A stretch of DNA of 64,000 bases from Virgibacillus_P tibetensis (lineage in GTDB: Bacteria > Bacillota > Bacilli > Bacillales > Amphibacillaceae). Below, piece by piece: positions 8,750-18,125 of this stretch. Below the pieces are notes generated by a model that saw only the letters and a list, made by a program, of their open reading frames with translations, did no database searches and was not told the origin of the DNA. A program made the position numbers and the translations under genes. The stretch lies in assembly GCF_036026595.1 (NCBI RefSeq), contig NZ_JARZFX010000005.1, positions 62,001 through 126,000 on the forward strand. Reading direction: 5' to 3'. Each line of letters starts with the position of its first letter. Position 1 is the stretch's first letter.

Positions 8750-10093
8750 ATGCGTAATAAAACAGATCAGTGGTCAAGTAAACTTGGCTTTATCCTTTCA
8801 TCCGCAGGAGCCGCAATCGGTCTCGGAGCAATATGGAAATTTCCTTACATGACAGGTATGAATGGTGGCGGGGCATTTTTCCTGTTATTTATCGCCTTTA
8901 CAATCCTGATTGGTCTTCCTATTTTAATCGCAGAATTCATTATTGGAAGAGGCGCACAAAAGGAAGCGATCAGTGCCTATAAAACACTTGCTCCAAAAAG
9001 TGGCTGGTCCATTATCGGCATCTGGGGGGCAATAGGCTCATTTCTCCTCCTATCTTTCTATAGTGTTGTAGGTGGATGGGTACTTATTTACAGCCTCCTC
9101 TCCATTCCAGGAATGATTATAAAGGATAATGCCGACTATGCTGAGCTATTTGCAACAGTTACCGGGAACCCTTTTGTTACAATTGCAGGACTTGCCATAT
9201 TTTTAATTATTAATATCATTGTTATTTCATTTGGTATTAAAAACGGCATTGAAAAATCAAGTAAAGTATTAATGCCATTATTATTACTATTTTTTATTAT
9301 TCTTGTTGTTCGCGCCGTAACTTTTGAGGGCGCCATGGAAGGAATTCTTTTCTTTCTTCAGCCTGACTTTACACAGCTGACCGGAGAAAGTGTCTTATAT
9401 GCCCTTGGTCAATCGTTCTTCTCCCTGGCAGTCGGTTTTTCTGTCATGGTTACCTATAGTTCCTATTTAACTAAAGATGTAAGTCTTCCTATGTCAGCAG
9501 GATCCGTTTCGATTATGAATATCGTTGTTTCTCTATTGGCAGGATTAGCTATTTTCCCAGTAGTATTTGCTTTCGGGCTTGAACCAGCAGAGGGACCGGG
9601 ATTACTATTCATTGTATTGCCTGAGGCATTCGCGCAAATGCCGTTTGGCGAATTGTTCTTAAGCTTATTTTTGCTACTGTTTTTATTTGCTATTCTGACT
9701 TCATCCTTTAGCATGCTGGAAATCATAACATCTGCTTTCACTGAAAAGAAAGAGCGCTCCCGTACAAAGGTTGCATGGATTGCAGGACTTGTTATATTTA
9801 TTGCCGGTATTCCAGCCTCCTTGTCATCAAGCAACTTGGCAGAGTTTAAAATTTTCGGTTTAACAGTATTTGATGCAACCGATTTTCTAGTGAGTAACAT
9901 TATGCTCCCCGGAGGTTGTTTATTAATCGCATTATTTATCGGTTTTAAAATGGATAAAACATTAATGAAAAGGGAATTTTCCTATAGCAATAGTCTGAGC
10001 TCAACGATGTACACCGTATGGTTTCAGTTAATGCGCTGGGTAGTACCTTTGACAATTATTATCGTTTTCTTAGGGTCACTTGGTCTTATTTAG
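8750..10093 (+). CDS. Neurotransmitter:sodium symporter family transporter, probable tryptophan importer
   Basis: A 447-aa LeuT-fold Na+-coupled symporter with about eleven membrane segments. The first helix carries the family signature SSAGAAIGLGAIWKFPYMTG followed by NGGGAFFLLF, the unwound Na+/substrate site. Characterised bacterial NSS proteins include the tryptophan transporter TnaT and the leucine transporter LeuT. It starts 75 bp after kynA on the same strand with AAAGGAAG as ribosome-binding site and no terminator between, so tryptophan uptake for the Kyn pathway is a reasonable inference, not a demonstrated specificity. Confidence 0.9.
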   Translation: MRNKTDQWSSKLGFILSSAGAAIGLGAIWKFPYMTGMNGGGAFFLLFIAFTILIGLPILIAEFIIGRGAQKEAISAYKTLAPKSGWSIIGIWGAIGSFLLLSFYSVVGGWVLIYSLLSIPGMIIKDNADYAELFATVTGNPFVTIAGLAIFLIINIIVISFGIKNGIEKSSKVLMPLLLLFFIILVVRAVTFEGAMEGILFFLQPDFTQLTGESVLYALGQSFFSLAVGFSVMVTYSSYLTKDVSLPMSAGSVSIMNIVVSLLAGLAIFPVVFAFGLEPAEGPGLLFIVLPEAFAQMPFGELFLSLFLLLFLFAILTSSFSMLEIITSAFTEKKERSRTKVAWIAGLVIFIAGIPASLSSSNLAEFKIFGLTVFDATDFLVSNIMLPGGCLLIALFIGFKMDKTLMKREFSYSNSLSSTMYTVWFQLMRWVVPLTIIIVFLGSLGLI

Positions 10094-10162
10094 GGAAATG
10101 TATGAAAAAGCTAATTAAAACTTTTATTAGCAGATTTTACTTCAGACAAGGAGCGGATGAAT

Positions 10163-11503
10163 ATGGCCCATAAAATTCTCATTATAGGTGGAGTTGGCGG
10201 CGGTGCAACTGTAGCTGCCCAAATTCGCAGAAATGACAAGGAATCTGAAATTATTTTATTCGATAAAGGCAGCTATATCTCTTTTTCTAATTGTGGGATG
10301 CCTTACTACATAGGAGATACTGTAGAGGAAAGAGATCAATTATTATATCCCGAAGCAAAGTTTGCGGAAAAGTATAATTTAGTCATTAGAACAAACACAG
10401 AGGTCGTGTCCATTGACCGTGACCGAAAAACAATCATCTATAAAGATACGGCAGGTAATCACAAAGAAAGCTATGACAAACTAATTCTGTCGCCAGGAGC
10501 CTCAGCCGCTACTCCTCCTATTGAAGGATTAAACGCTGATCGAACGTTCCCGTTGCACACGATTCCAGATATGGATGCGATCCATTCATTCATAAAGAGG
10601 AACAAACCAAAAACGGCAGCAATAGTAGGTGCAGGATTCATCGGTTTAGAAATGGTGGAAAACCTGCATGCCCTTGGTTTAAATTGTACAATGATCGATC
10701 GCTCCGAACAGGTAATCAAATTAGTTGATAGTGATATGGGCAGCATCGTTCAGAAGCATCTGAATGATAAAGGAGTAACTGTCATTTTAAATGATGGATT
10801 AGACTACTACTCAGATGAAGGTAAGAGGTTGCACTTAAACAGCGGAGAAGTGATTGATGCAGATATGACAATAATGGCTGTAGGAATTAAACCTAATACA
10901 AAACTGGCTATTGAATCTTCTTTGAAACTTGGAGATACAGGAGCTGTCTTTGTAAATGAATTCATGCAAACAACCGATCCTGCTATTTATGCACTGGGTG
11001 ATGTTGTAGAAACAAAGGATTTAATTACAGAAACACCGAGGCACATTGCCCTTGCCTGGCCGGCTCATCGCCAGGCATTCATCATCGCCAGCCATTTGAA
11101 TGGGGAAAGAATTCCTTATAAAGGAACCCTTGGATCAGCTATTTTAAAAGTTTTTGATCTAACTGTTGGTGCTGCCGGACATAACAGTGCATCCTTAAAA
11201 AAACTGGGAATTCCCTTTAAGGAAGCGGTAATAGAGTCATACTCCCATGTCAGATATTACCCAGGTTCTGATAAACTTTGGATAAAAATACTGTTTGACG
11301 AGGAAAGCGGAAGACTGTATGGTGCTCATACAGTAGGGTTTGAAGGTGTTGATAAGCGGCTCGCTGTATTGTCTACTGCCATATCGGCTAAACTGAATGT
11401 TGCAGATTTACCAGAGCTGGAACTAGCTTACGCACCACCCTATTCCAATGCAAAAGATCCAATCAATATTCTGGGCTATAAAGCTAGTGCTATGCTAAAA
11501 TAG
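10163..11503 (+). CDS. FAD-dependent pyridine nucleotide-disulfide oxidoreductase, CoA-disulfide reductase type
   Basis: A 446-aa two-dinucleotide-binding flavoprotein. Residues 4-15 (KILIIGGVGGGA) form the FAD site, TAAIVGAGFIGLEMVE forms the NAD(P)H site, and YALGDVVE closes the FAD site. A single catalytic cysteine near residue 44 sits in SFSNCGMPYYIG, as in CoA-disulfide reductases and related NADH oxidases/polysulfide reductases, which use one Cys and a CoA thiol. The second ATG is chosen because AAGGAG lies nine bases before it but only three before the first. It is followed by a strong terminator; no rhodanese domain is fused. Confidence 0.9.
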   Translation: MAHKILIIGGVGGGATVAAQIRRNDKESEIILFDKGSYISFSNCGMPYYIGDTVEERDQLLYPEAKFAEKYNLVIRTNTEVVSIDRDRKTIIYKDTAGNHKESYDKLILSPGASAATPPIEGLNADRTFPLHTIPDMDAIHSFIKRNKPKTAAIVGAGFIGLEMVENLHALGLNCTMIDRSEQVIKLVDSDMGSIVQKHLNDKGVTVILNDGLDYYSDEGKRLHLNSGEVIDADMTIMAVGIKPNTKLAIESSLKLGDTGAVFVNEFMQTTDPAIYALGDVVETKDLITETPRHIALAWPAHRQAFIIASHLNGERIPYKGTLGSAILKVFDLTVGAAGHNSASLKKLGIPFKEAVIESYSHVRYYPGSDKLWIKILFDEESGRLYGAHTVGFEGVDKRLAVLSTAISAKLNVADLPELELAYAPPYSNAKDPINILGYKASAMLK

Positions 11504-11563
11504 CGAAACTTCATTCAGTATGAAATCATCCTCCGGTTACCACTCAAGATGGAATTACCATTT

Positions 11564-11598
11564 AAAAGCACCTAACCGCAGTCAGGTGCTTTTTTTTA
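11564..11598. terminator. Bidirectional rho-independent terminator
   Basis: Stem AAAAGCACCT / AGGTGCTTTT with a 10-base loop and T-runs on the plus side (A-run mirrored on the other). It lies between convergent genes, the CoA-disulfide reductase-like gene and the DUF5667 gene. Confidence 0.88.
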
Positions 11599-12633
11599 GT
11601 TATTCTTATTCTTTTGTTTGTTATCCTTACCTTTTTCCTTTGCTTCCTCAGCTTTTTTATTTGGTTGTTTGTTTTGCTGCTTCTCTGCTTTTTTCTCAGC
11701 CTTCTCTTCCTTTTTTTCTTCCTTAGCAGCTGATTTTCCTGCCTTTTCAGCAGCTTTAGCAGACTTTGTTACGACTTGTTCAGGTTTTCCATCACTGGAA
11801 TTAGTCTGTGTAACTACTGTTTTTTCTACTTCTTCAGATTCTTCGCTATCCTGATTTAAGCTAGCTGTGTTATCTGTTTCTTCCTGAGTTTCTGTTTCTG
11901 TTTCTGCTGCTTCTTCTTCATCAGCAACAAGCTTGCTTGAACGCTTCTCAATCTTCTCAGCTAATTTATCAAATGATTTTTGAATGTTTTTCGCAATAGC
12001 TTGCTGTGCTCTTGGATTGTCTATTTTAAGCAATACATCAGATAAAGCTTCAAAGTTATTAGCAAGCTTTACGTGTAAATCAACCATTTCCTGCTCTTCT
12101 TCTTCATCAACAGCTTCTTTAGCTTCTTCAGATTCATTTTGATTTTCTTCTTCATTTATTGAAATTTCCAATTCAGCATCAACTTTTTCTTCCTGTTCCT
12201 CAAGAATTGCTTCTGCTTGCTCTTGTGCTTTAATTGCAGCTTGCAGTAACTCGGTAGCTTCATCTATTTCACCATCAAGAATAAGAGAATTTGCTTCTGC
12301 AATACGGTCTGCAGCATATTCTGCAAGTAATTGACTTTCTTGATACTCACTGAATGTAAGTGTTAATTGGATTTTTTCCTTCATCAACTTTGCAAAATAG
12401 GAAAGCTCATTCAAAACTGTCTGTGATAGTTGCTCATCCTGGGTAACTGACTCTTCCGCTCCATCTGCATCGTTTTTCTCTTCATCAGCTGCTTCAGCTT
12501 GCTCCTCATCAACCTCATTAATGACAATGGAATCATCCTGTTTTTCTTCCGCAAGAACAGGGGGGGCAAACGTATAGGATGATACCAGAAGGGCACTTGC
12601 TGCAATTACCATAACTTTCTTAGATAAATTCAT
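11596..12633 (-). CDS. Secreted DUF5667-type protein with long charged C-terminal tail
   Basis: 345 aa. An N-terminal signal peptide is clear: MNLSKK, hydrophobic VMVIAASALLVSSYTFA, then cleavage near VLA-EE. Residues 70-125 (NELSYFAKLMKEKIQLTL to ANSLILDGEIDEA) match the DUF5667 helical domain seen in secreted Bacillaceae proteins. The remaining sequence is extremely rich in Glu, Gln, Lys and Asn, acidic in the middle and basic at the end (KKAEEAKEKGKDNKQKNK). The function of the family is not known. A GGAGGAATAATAA site precedes the ATG. Confidence 0.85.
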   Translation of the reverse strand: MNLSKKVMVIAASALLVSSYTFAPPVLAEEKQDDSIVINEVDEEQAEAADEEKNDADGAEESVTQDEQLSQTVLNELSYFAKLMKEKIQLTLTFSEYQESQLLAEYAADRIAEANSLILDGEIDEATELLQAAIKAQEQAEAILEEQEEKVDAELEISINEEENQNESEEAKEAVDEEEEQEMVDLHVKLANNFEALSDVLLKIDNPRAQQAIAKNIQKSFDKLAEKIEKRSSKLVADEEEAAETETETQEETDNTASLNQDSEESEEVEKTVVTQTNSSDGKPEQVVTKSAKAAEKAGKSAAKEEKKEEKAEKKAEKQQNKQPNKKAEEAKEKGKDNKQKNKNN

Positions 12634-12775
12634 TTATTATTCCTCCTTTTTTGCATTTCAGTAAATATTTCGTAAATTAACCTTGGTTTATGTCTGCTTT
12701 TGTACACATTACTATAAAACCATACTTATTACCCATTCAAAAAGTTATTTCAATTTTATAATCGTCATTACAACA

Positions 12776-12811
12776 AGAAAAGGCCCCCAGCTTAATCAGC
12801 TGGAGGGCTCC
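12776..12811 (-). terminator. Rho-independent terminator
   Basis: Minus-strand hairpin with stem GAGCCCTCCAGCT / AGCTGGGGGCCT followed by TTTTCTT. It ends the conserved hypothetical gene that stops at 12812. Confidence 0.85.
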
Positions 12812-13483
12812 CTAGAGGTCTTCTTCAATTCGATAAACCAGTGTGAAATTAGTATCATCCAGTAGTTCGGCAACATGAACGCGTAACCCATGTCCAAATA
12901 TCACTTCATCTTCTGTCATGGCAACAATCATTGCTTTTGTATCACTCTTCACATCGATATAAATATCACCAACTACAGGTTTTAATGAATTATCCTTTTC
13001 TGCCAGGTAGCTGATAGATTCATCCTCAATCTGCTGTGCTTCTGGTACCAGGTTTTTATCATAGTAGGCAATTTCCCTGCTTGCTTCTGCCTTTCCAGGA
13101 ACCATTACAACATATTCACTATGTTTCACGCCATTATCCCTAGTAGTAACAACATTTCCGTCCTCTACGCTATCCACCTTTTCGATCTCATTAAGTGAAT
13201 AATGATCCAGGAAATCAGGGGTAGGCTTGATGATTAGAATATAATCACCTGGTTCTGGTTTCTTATCCTTGTCAATTGTGTACCGTTTACCGTAAAAAAT
13301 AAACGTATCATTATGTTTTGGTTTATATAAATCTATTTCACTTGCTCTGGTCAAAATCTGCTGCATGTCCTTCAATCGGTATAGGTGAACGGACTTTTTA
13401 AACATTGGTTTTACGCTATAAACCTTGTGCAATTCATTTTTATAAAAAACAAATTGTCCTTTCCTAACTTGAAAAAGCTTCAT
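12812..13483 (-). CDS. Conserved hypothetical protein, Bacillaceae
   Basis: A soluble 223-aa protein without signal peptide or membrane segment. It looks beta-rich, with two similar segments, one starting GQFVFYKNELHKVYSV and the other DTFIFYGKRYTI. I do not recognise a characterised domain and assign no function. An excellent GGAGGT site precedes the ATG and a terminator follows the stop, so it is a genuine monocistronic gene. Confidence 0.82.
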   Translation of the reverse strand: MKLFQVRKGQFVFYKNELHKVYSVKPMFKKSVHLYRLKDMQQILTRASEIDLYKPKHNDTFIFYGKRYTIDKDKKPEPGDYILIIKPTPDFLDHYSLNEIEKVDSVEDGNVVTTRDNGVKHSEYVVMVPGKAEASREIAYYDKNLVPEAQQIEDESISYLAEKDNSLKPVVGDIYIDVKSDTKAMIVAMTEDEVIFGHGLRVHVAELLDDTNFTLVYRIEEDL

Positions 13484-13618
13484 AGTGTTAGTTACCTCCT
13501 AATAATACGTGTGAGTTTATTATAACTTCAATTATAGAAAAATAAAGTCTATAGTCATTTTCCCATAAATCTATACCATGTAAACATTTATTTAGAAACT
13601 ATTTAACCCGCATGAGCC

Positions 13619-14671
13619 TTACTTTACATTGCGATCCATGTGAACGAAAGATAATTCCGTATCTACTTTACCCAGTATGCGTTTTGTTGTAATTTTCTTC
13701 CCCTGCAGCCAGCTTGAGAAGTCAAATATGATAGGCTTTTTATTTCCTCCCAATGCAAACCATGCCTTTTTTTGCTTAGGAAAATAGGCCGATGTATGAA
13801 TAGTGCCTGCCCATTGTTTGTATTTAGTAGAGAAAATACCTTTGTCCATATCATTCAGCATACGAAACGCTTGATAGGCATCAGTGACCTGACCTTGCTG
13901 TTTCCTTATGGCATTCATTCGTTGATACGAATCGTCTAAGTGATGGCGATTTTCGTGCTTTAAAATTTCGTAATGATTTGTGCAAACATTTGAATTGCGC
14001 ACTTCTACCCCTCTAGGTGTAGCTTCAACTACGAATGTCTCTTCCTCTTCATCCAAGAGAACATAACTGAAGGAATGGCGATGGGGTATCTCCCTCAATA
14101 AGTTAATCGCTTCACCTACAGTTGCGCAGCTTTCCAGGACGATCCTCGCAATCATATTGCAGATAAAACCATCACCGGGCTGTTTTCTATGCATGAAGTT
14201 ATAGCCCATTACAAGCCCTTTTTCATTCATTCCATCCATCCGTCCCGTGATTCGCTGAGAAGGTCCTATGATTGCATAGCCCTGATCTGTAGGTTGATAG
14301 AACGTATAACGTCCCTCATATGTTTTTGGATGATAATCATAGTTACGAATCATGTAATCAGATCCGGTATAAATAGTGCAGCCACTCTTAACATATTCAA
14401 GACGATAACCACCGAACTCCTGTAACACATCTTCTATCTTCCAACCTAATGCGTCCTGAAGACCAAGTAGCTCATCCCAGATTCCAGGTGCATAGGGAAG
14501 GATGGCATTTTTCACTTCATTTGCTGTAATAATAAAACGCGGCCTTCTTATCTTCCATTGTTTTTTGCGGTTTTCCAGCGTAAGTGAATCTTTCAATGAC
14601 TCCCCCTGCATATAACCAAAGTCATAATGGCTTCCACGAAATTGAATAATATCACTATAAATTTGTTTCAT
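13619..14671 (-). CDS. C45-family N-terminal nucleophile acyltransferase/peptidase
   Basis: A 350-aa protein resembling acyl-CoA:6-aminopenicillanate acyltransferase and choloylglycine-hydrolase relatives. These self-cleave to expose an N-terminal Cys that attacks amide bonds. The probable nucleophile is the Cys in RLEYVKSGCTIY around residue 100, followed by RNYDYHP and GRMDGMNEKGLVMGYNF, which match the family core. The chosen ATG lies eight bases after GAGGG; the upstream in-frame ATG overlaps that site. The substrate is unknown, and penicillin acylation is only the name-giving activity. Confidence 0.82.
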   Translation of the reverse strand: MKQIYSDIIQFRGSHYDFGYMQGESLKDSLTLENRKKQWKIRRPRFIITANEVKNAILPYAPGIWDELLGLQDALGWKIEDVLQEFGGYRLEYVKSGCTIYTGSDYMIRNYDYHPKTYEGRYTFYQPTDQGYAIIGPSQRITGRMDGMNEKGLVMGYNFMHRKQPGDGFICNMIARIVLESCATVGEAINLLREIPHRHSFSYVLLDEEEETFVVEATPRGVEVRNSNVCTNHYEILKHENRHHLDDSYQRMNAIRKQQGQVTDAYQAFRMLNDMDKGIFSTKYKQWAGTIHTSAYFPKQKKAWFALGGNKKPIIFDFSSWLQGKKITTKRILGKVDTELSFVHMDRNVK

Positions 14672-14744
14672 AAAGAAATCCCTCATTCTACAGTTACTTA
14701 GTTTTATCTAAAACATAAATATTATTCCGTAATCCGAACGATTA

Positions 14745-14776
14745 AGAAACACCTTGGAGTTTTTTTCCAAGGTGCA
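14745..14776 (-). terminator. Terminator downstream of the ABC-F gene
   Basis: Perfect 9-bp stem CACCTTGGA / TCCAAGGTG with a 7-base loop, directly after the stop of the ABC-F gene on the minus strand. The following U-run is short. Confidence 0.7.
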
Positions 14777-14784
14777 GCAAATAA

Positions 14785-16659
14785 TTATTTCTCCATTTCC
14801 TCAACGAGCAACGACAGCTCTTCCCATCGCTCCATCTTTGCATTTAATGTTTCTTCTATTTTTTCTTGTTTTGCAAAAAGTTCCTGTACCTTTTCAGAAT
14901 TACTCCCAGCGTCGACTATACCTGCCTTTAGTTCTTCAACATGGCTTTCTAGATCCATAATGTCTTCCTCAATTTTCTCCCATTCTTTTTGCTCATTATA
15001 GGAAAGCTTTTTCTTTTGCTTTTGTCTGACTGGCTTCTCTTTAACTATTTTTGCTTGCTCTTGTTCTATTGTTACACGTTGTTCCAAATATTCACTGTAG
15101 TTACCATAGAAGAATTCTGTCTTCCCTACTCCTGTAAACACAAGCAAACGATCTACCACGCGGTCCAAGAAGTAACGGTCATGGGAAACGGTAATAACAA
15201 CACCAGGGAAATGATCCAGGTATTCTTCAAGTACACTTAATGTTTGTGTGTCCAGGTCATTGGTCGGTTCATCTAAAAGAAGCACGTTTGGCTCGGTCAT
15301 TAATACCTTCAGCAAATACAAACGTCTTCTTTCCCCACCTGAAATCCTGCGAATATAAGTCCATTGTTCCCTTCTCGAAAACAAAAAGCGTTCCAGCATC
15401 TGCTCCGCAGTAATTACGGAACCATCTTTCGTGTAGACAATTTCAGCAACTTCTTTTATATAGTCAATAATACGCATATTTCCATCGAGTTCTTCATCAC
15501 CCTGTGTATAGTAGCCGATTTTAACAGTTTCTCCTATTTCTATGTGCCCACTATCAGGAGTGATGCGCTCTGCAATCAAATTCAGCAAAGTCGTTTTTCC
15601 AGATCCATTTGGGCCGATTAAGCCTAACCGCTCATTTGGAACCACCAGGTGACTGAAGTCTTCCAGCAACTTTTTCTCTCCTAAGGATTTATCAACCTGT
15701 TTCAGTTCAATTACACTTTTTCCTAATCTTGTGGAGCCAACCTGAAAATCAACATTTTGTTTCTTTGTATCAAATGTCTGTTCCTTCATGTCATCAACAC
15801 GGCCAATTCTCGCTTTTTGCTTGGTTGACCTTGCCTTGGCCCCACGTCTTAACCATGCCAGCTCCCGGCGTAGTGTATTTTGATGTTTTATCTCACTACT
15901 TGCTTCCAATGCTTCCCGTTCTGCTTTTTTTTCTAAAAAAGTTTCATAGTTACCTTGATAAATATACAAGTTTCCTTTATCCAATTCATAAATACGGTTG
16001 GTTACACGATTTAAGAAGTACCTATCATGTGTAACCAGCAATAAAGCCCCTTTGTATGACTGTAAATACTTCTCCAGCCACTCTACCGTTTCATTATCCA
16101 GATGGTTTGTTGGTTCATCCAATATTAGTAAGTCTGCAGGTTGAATGAGTGCTTTAGCAATTGCAATCCGTTTTTGTTGACCGCCAGAAAGCCCGATGAC
16201 CTGCCCATCATAATCGGTTATCCCTAATTTTGACAATACAGCCTTTGCTGTCGTGTTAGCTTCCCAGGCCTCTACTTCATCCATTTCCTGCTGCATCTTC
16301 ATGAGTTGATTTTGGGCATCACTGTTTTCCGGGTCACGTTGAAGCTGCATAAGAGCATTTTCGTAATTACGCATTACTCTCATAATGGTCGCTTCCCCAT
16401 AATAAATCTGTTCGATTACAGTCAAGTCAGGATTAAGTTTTGGGTCTTGGGATAAATATTCAATATGATAGTCCTTTGAATGGTTAATCACCCCTTTTTC
16501 AGGTGACTCTATCCCGGCAATTGTTTTTAAGAAGGTAGACTTCCCGGTACCATTCACACCGATCAGACCTATTCGTTCTTTATCCGTTATGGTACACGAA
16601 ATCTCATCAAATAAGATTTTTTCACCGTACGATTTATATAAATTTTCAATTGTAAGCAT
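14785..16659 (-). CDS. yfmR: ABC-F family ATPase, YfmR/Uup type
   Basis: A 624-aa cytosolic protein with two ABC domains and no membrane part. Walker A motifs are GVNGTGKST and GPNGSGKTT. Signatures are LSGGQQKR and ISGGERRR, and Walker B/DEPTN motifs are LLILDEPTNHLD and VLLLDEPTNDLD. A charged linker (RRELAWLRRGAKARSTKQKAR) joins the domains, and a coiled-coil C-terminus (about 545-620) is typical of YfmR/Uup. ABC-F proteins act at the ribosomal E site; B. subtilis YfmR relieves stalled translation together with EF-P. The symbol is by overall similarity. Confidence 0.92.
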   Translation of the reverse strand: MLTIENLYKSYGEKILFDEISCTITDKERIGLIGVNGTGKSTFLKTIAGIESPEKGVINHSKDYHIEYLSQDPKLNPDLTVIEQIYYGEATIMRVMRNYENALMQLQRDPENSDAQNQLMKMQQEMDEVEAWEANTTAKAVLSKLGITDYDGQVIGLSGGQQKRIAIAKALIQPADLLILDEPTNHLDNETVEWLEKYLQSYKGALLLVTHDRYFLNRVTNRIYELDKGNLYIYQGNYETFLEKKAEREALEASSEIKHQNTLRRELAWLRRGAKARSTKQKARIGRVDDMKEQTFDTKKQNVDFQVGSTRLGKSVIELKQVDKSLGEKKLLEDFSHLVVPNERLGLIGPNGSGKTTLLNLIAERITPDSGHIEIGETVKIGYYTQGDEELDGNMRIIDYIKEVAEIVYTKDGSVITAEQMLERFLFSRREQWTYIRRISGGERRRLYLLKVLMTEPNVLLLDEPTNDLDTQTLSVLEEYLDHFPGVVITVSHDRYFLDRVVDRLLVFTGVGKTEFFYGNYSEYLEQRVTIEQEQAKIVKEKPVRQKQKKKLSYNEQKEWEKIEEDIMDLESHVEELKAGIVDAGSNSEKVQELFAKQEKIEETLNAKMERWEELSLLVEEMEK

Positions 16660-16690
16660 AGTAAACCTTCCTTACGCACTAGAGAGGAAA

Positions 16691-16876
16691 CTAGTTTGCA
16701 CTTTTATTTTTTCTGTTAGTAAATAATGTTTTTAATACAATAACTATTAAAAATAAAAACCATGATGTTACAATGTAAAAAATAGATTTGGCTGCAGTGT
16801 TCATATCTGAAAAGAAGAATATCATTCCTGTCCAAATAACTGCCATGATAATAAGCTGTACTACTAGTAATTTCAC
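16691..16876 (-). CDS. Small two-helix membrane protein
   Basis: 61 aa with two hydrophobic helices (LLVVQLIIMAVIWTGMIFFF and SIFYIVTSWFLFLIVIVL) and a basic C-terminus (FTNRKNKS). It starts with GTG preceded by GGAGGAG at ideal spacing, which is strong evidence for translation. Function unknown. It lies between the rib operon terminator and the ABC-F gene. Confidence 0.72.
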   Translation of the reverse strand: MKLLVVQLIIMAVIWTGMIFFFSDMNTAAKSIFYIVTSWFLFLIVIVLKTLFTNRKNKSAN

Positions 16877-16960
16877 GGTAATCTCCTCCGTATCTAAAAA
16901 TAACCCATCTATTAGTTTATCCTAGTCCCAGTTATTTTTCCATTTATTTAGTTAGAATAA

Positions 16961-16996
16961 TAGAAGGGAAACAGCCCTTATCAACTGTTTCCCTCC
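16961..16996 (-). terminator. Terminator of the rib operon
   Basis: Stem GGGAAACAG / CTGTTTCCC with a 10-base loop, just after the ribH stop on the minus strand. Confidence 0.8.
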
Positions 16997-17008
16997 CTAA
17001 TTACATTT

Positions 17009-17473
17009 CTAGAATTGGTTTATTATATTGGCCATCTCTATCGCTGACACTGCAGATTCTGCACCTTTATTGCCCGCTTTCGTTCCTGCACGTTCAATAG
17101 CTTGTTCGATTGTTTCTGTCGTTAATACACCAAATATTACTGGTTTGCCTGATTGCATTGAAGCGTTAGAAACACCTTTGGCGGCTTCACTGCAAACATA
17201 ATCAAAGTGCGGGGTAGAACCGCGAATTACCGTTCCTAATGTTATCACTGCGTCATAATTATCTTTTTGCGCCATTTTTTGAGCAACTAAAGGAATTTCA
17301 AATGCTCCTGGAACCCATGCAACATCAATGTTATTCTCGTCAACGCCATGACGCTTCAATGTATCTCTAGCACCATCTAATAATTTACTTGTTATAAATT
17401 CATTAAACCTTCCTACAACAATACCTATCTTTAAATCACTTCCAACCAGATTACCTTCAAATGTTTTACCCAT
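17009..17473 (-). CDS. ribH: 6,7-dimethyl-8-ribityllumazine synthase
   Basis: A 154-aa lumazine synthase that condenses the ribitylamino-pyrimidine with 3,4-dihydroxybutanone 4-phosphate. Family motifs are VGRFNEFIT, WVPGAFEIPLVAQ, TLGTVIRGSTPHFDYVC and FGVLTTETIEQAIERAGTKAGNKG. The last includes the conserved catalytic/phosphate-binding residues. It is the third gene of the FMN-riboswitch operon, 17 bp after ribB, with GGGGAG as ribosome-binding site. Confidence 0.97.
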   Translation of the reverse strand: MGKTFEGNLVGSDLKIGIVVGRFNEFITSKLLDGARDTLKRHGVDENNIDVAWVPGAFEIPLVAQKMAQKDNYDAVITLGTVIRGSTPHFDYVCSEAAKGVSNASMQSGKPVIFGVLTTETIEQAIERAGTKAGNKGAESAVSAIEMANIINQF

Positions 17474-17490
17474 TATTACAACTCCCCATA

Positions 17491-18111
17491 TTATGCATAG
17501 TTATTAACTTCTTGCAATTTGCGATATTTAATCAGTTCTTCAATTGTGATAATTTTTAAATTAAATTCTACTGCTATATTCATTAAATCCGGAACACGCG
17601 CCATGGTGCCATCTTCCTTAATAATTTCACATATAACGCCTGAAGGAGATGCGCCACTTAATACTGCTAAATCAACGGATGCTTCCGTATGACCAGGACG
17701 AGTAAGGACTCCTTCCTCTTTTGCAATGATAGGAAATACATGTCCAGGTTTTTTAAAATCCGTCTCCTTCACCCCGGGATCAAGCATTGCTCGGATTGTG
17801 TTGGATCTTTCTTGTGCACTGATTCCAGTAGTTGAATCTTTATGATCTATACTTACTGTAAAAGCAGTACCAAATGGGTCTGTGCTATTACTCGTCATTA
17901 GTGGGAGCCCAAGCTTTTCAGCCAGATTGGGTTTAATTGTTGTACATACTAAGCCCTTGCCATGTGTAATCATAAAATTAATCACTTCTGGTGTTGCCAT
18001 TTCGGAAAGGGCAACGAAATCTCCTTCATTTTCTCTATTTTCATCGTCAACCACAATAATAGGCCTTCCTGCTTTTAACTCCGTTATTGCTTCTTCAATT
18101 GTATGAAACAT
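17491..18111 (-). CDS. ribB: 3,4-dihydroxy-2-butanone 4-phosphate synthase (monofunctional RibB)
   Basis: A 206-aa enzyme that converts ribulose 5-phosphate to dihydroxybutanone phosphate and formate. The metal/active-site motif DDENRENEGD is near residue 25, and RPGHTEASVDLA follows near the C-terminus. Most Bacillaceae carry a RibBA fusion; here the GTP cyclohydrolase II half is absent and a separate ribA lies at 33.8-34.5 kb. The ATG following AAGGG is chosen over an upstream in-frame TTG. The gene begins 14 bp after the ribE stop. Confidence 0.95.
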   Translation of the reverse strand: MFHTIEEAITELKAGRPIIVVDDENRENEGDFVALSEMATPEVINFMITHGKGLVCTTIKPNLAEKLGLPLMTSNSTDPFGTAFTVSIDHKDSTTGISAQERSNTIRAMLDPGVKETDFKKPGHVFPIIAKEEGVLTRPGHTEASVDLAVLSGASPSGVICEIIKEDGTMARVPDLMNIAVEFNLKIITIEELIKYRKLQEVNNYA

Positions 18112-18125
18112 TATTTTCCCTTCTT

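Noticed and set aside
8440..8757. 105-aa plus-strand open frame overlapping the end of kynA
   Set aside because: It is an alternative frame of kynA and of the spacer to the symporter gene, with no start signal of its own.
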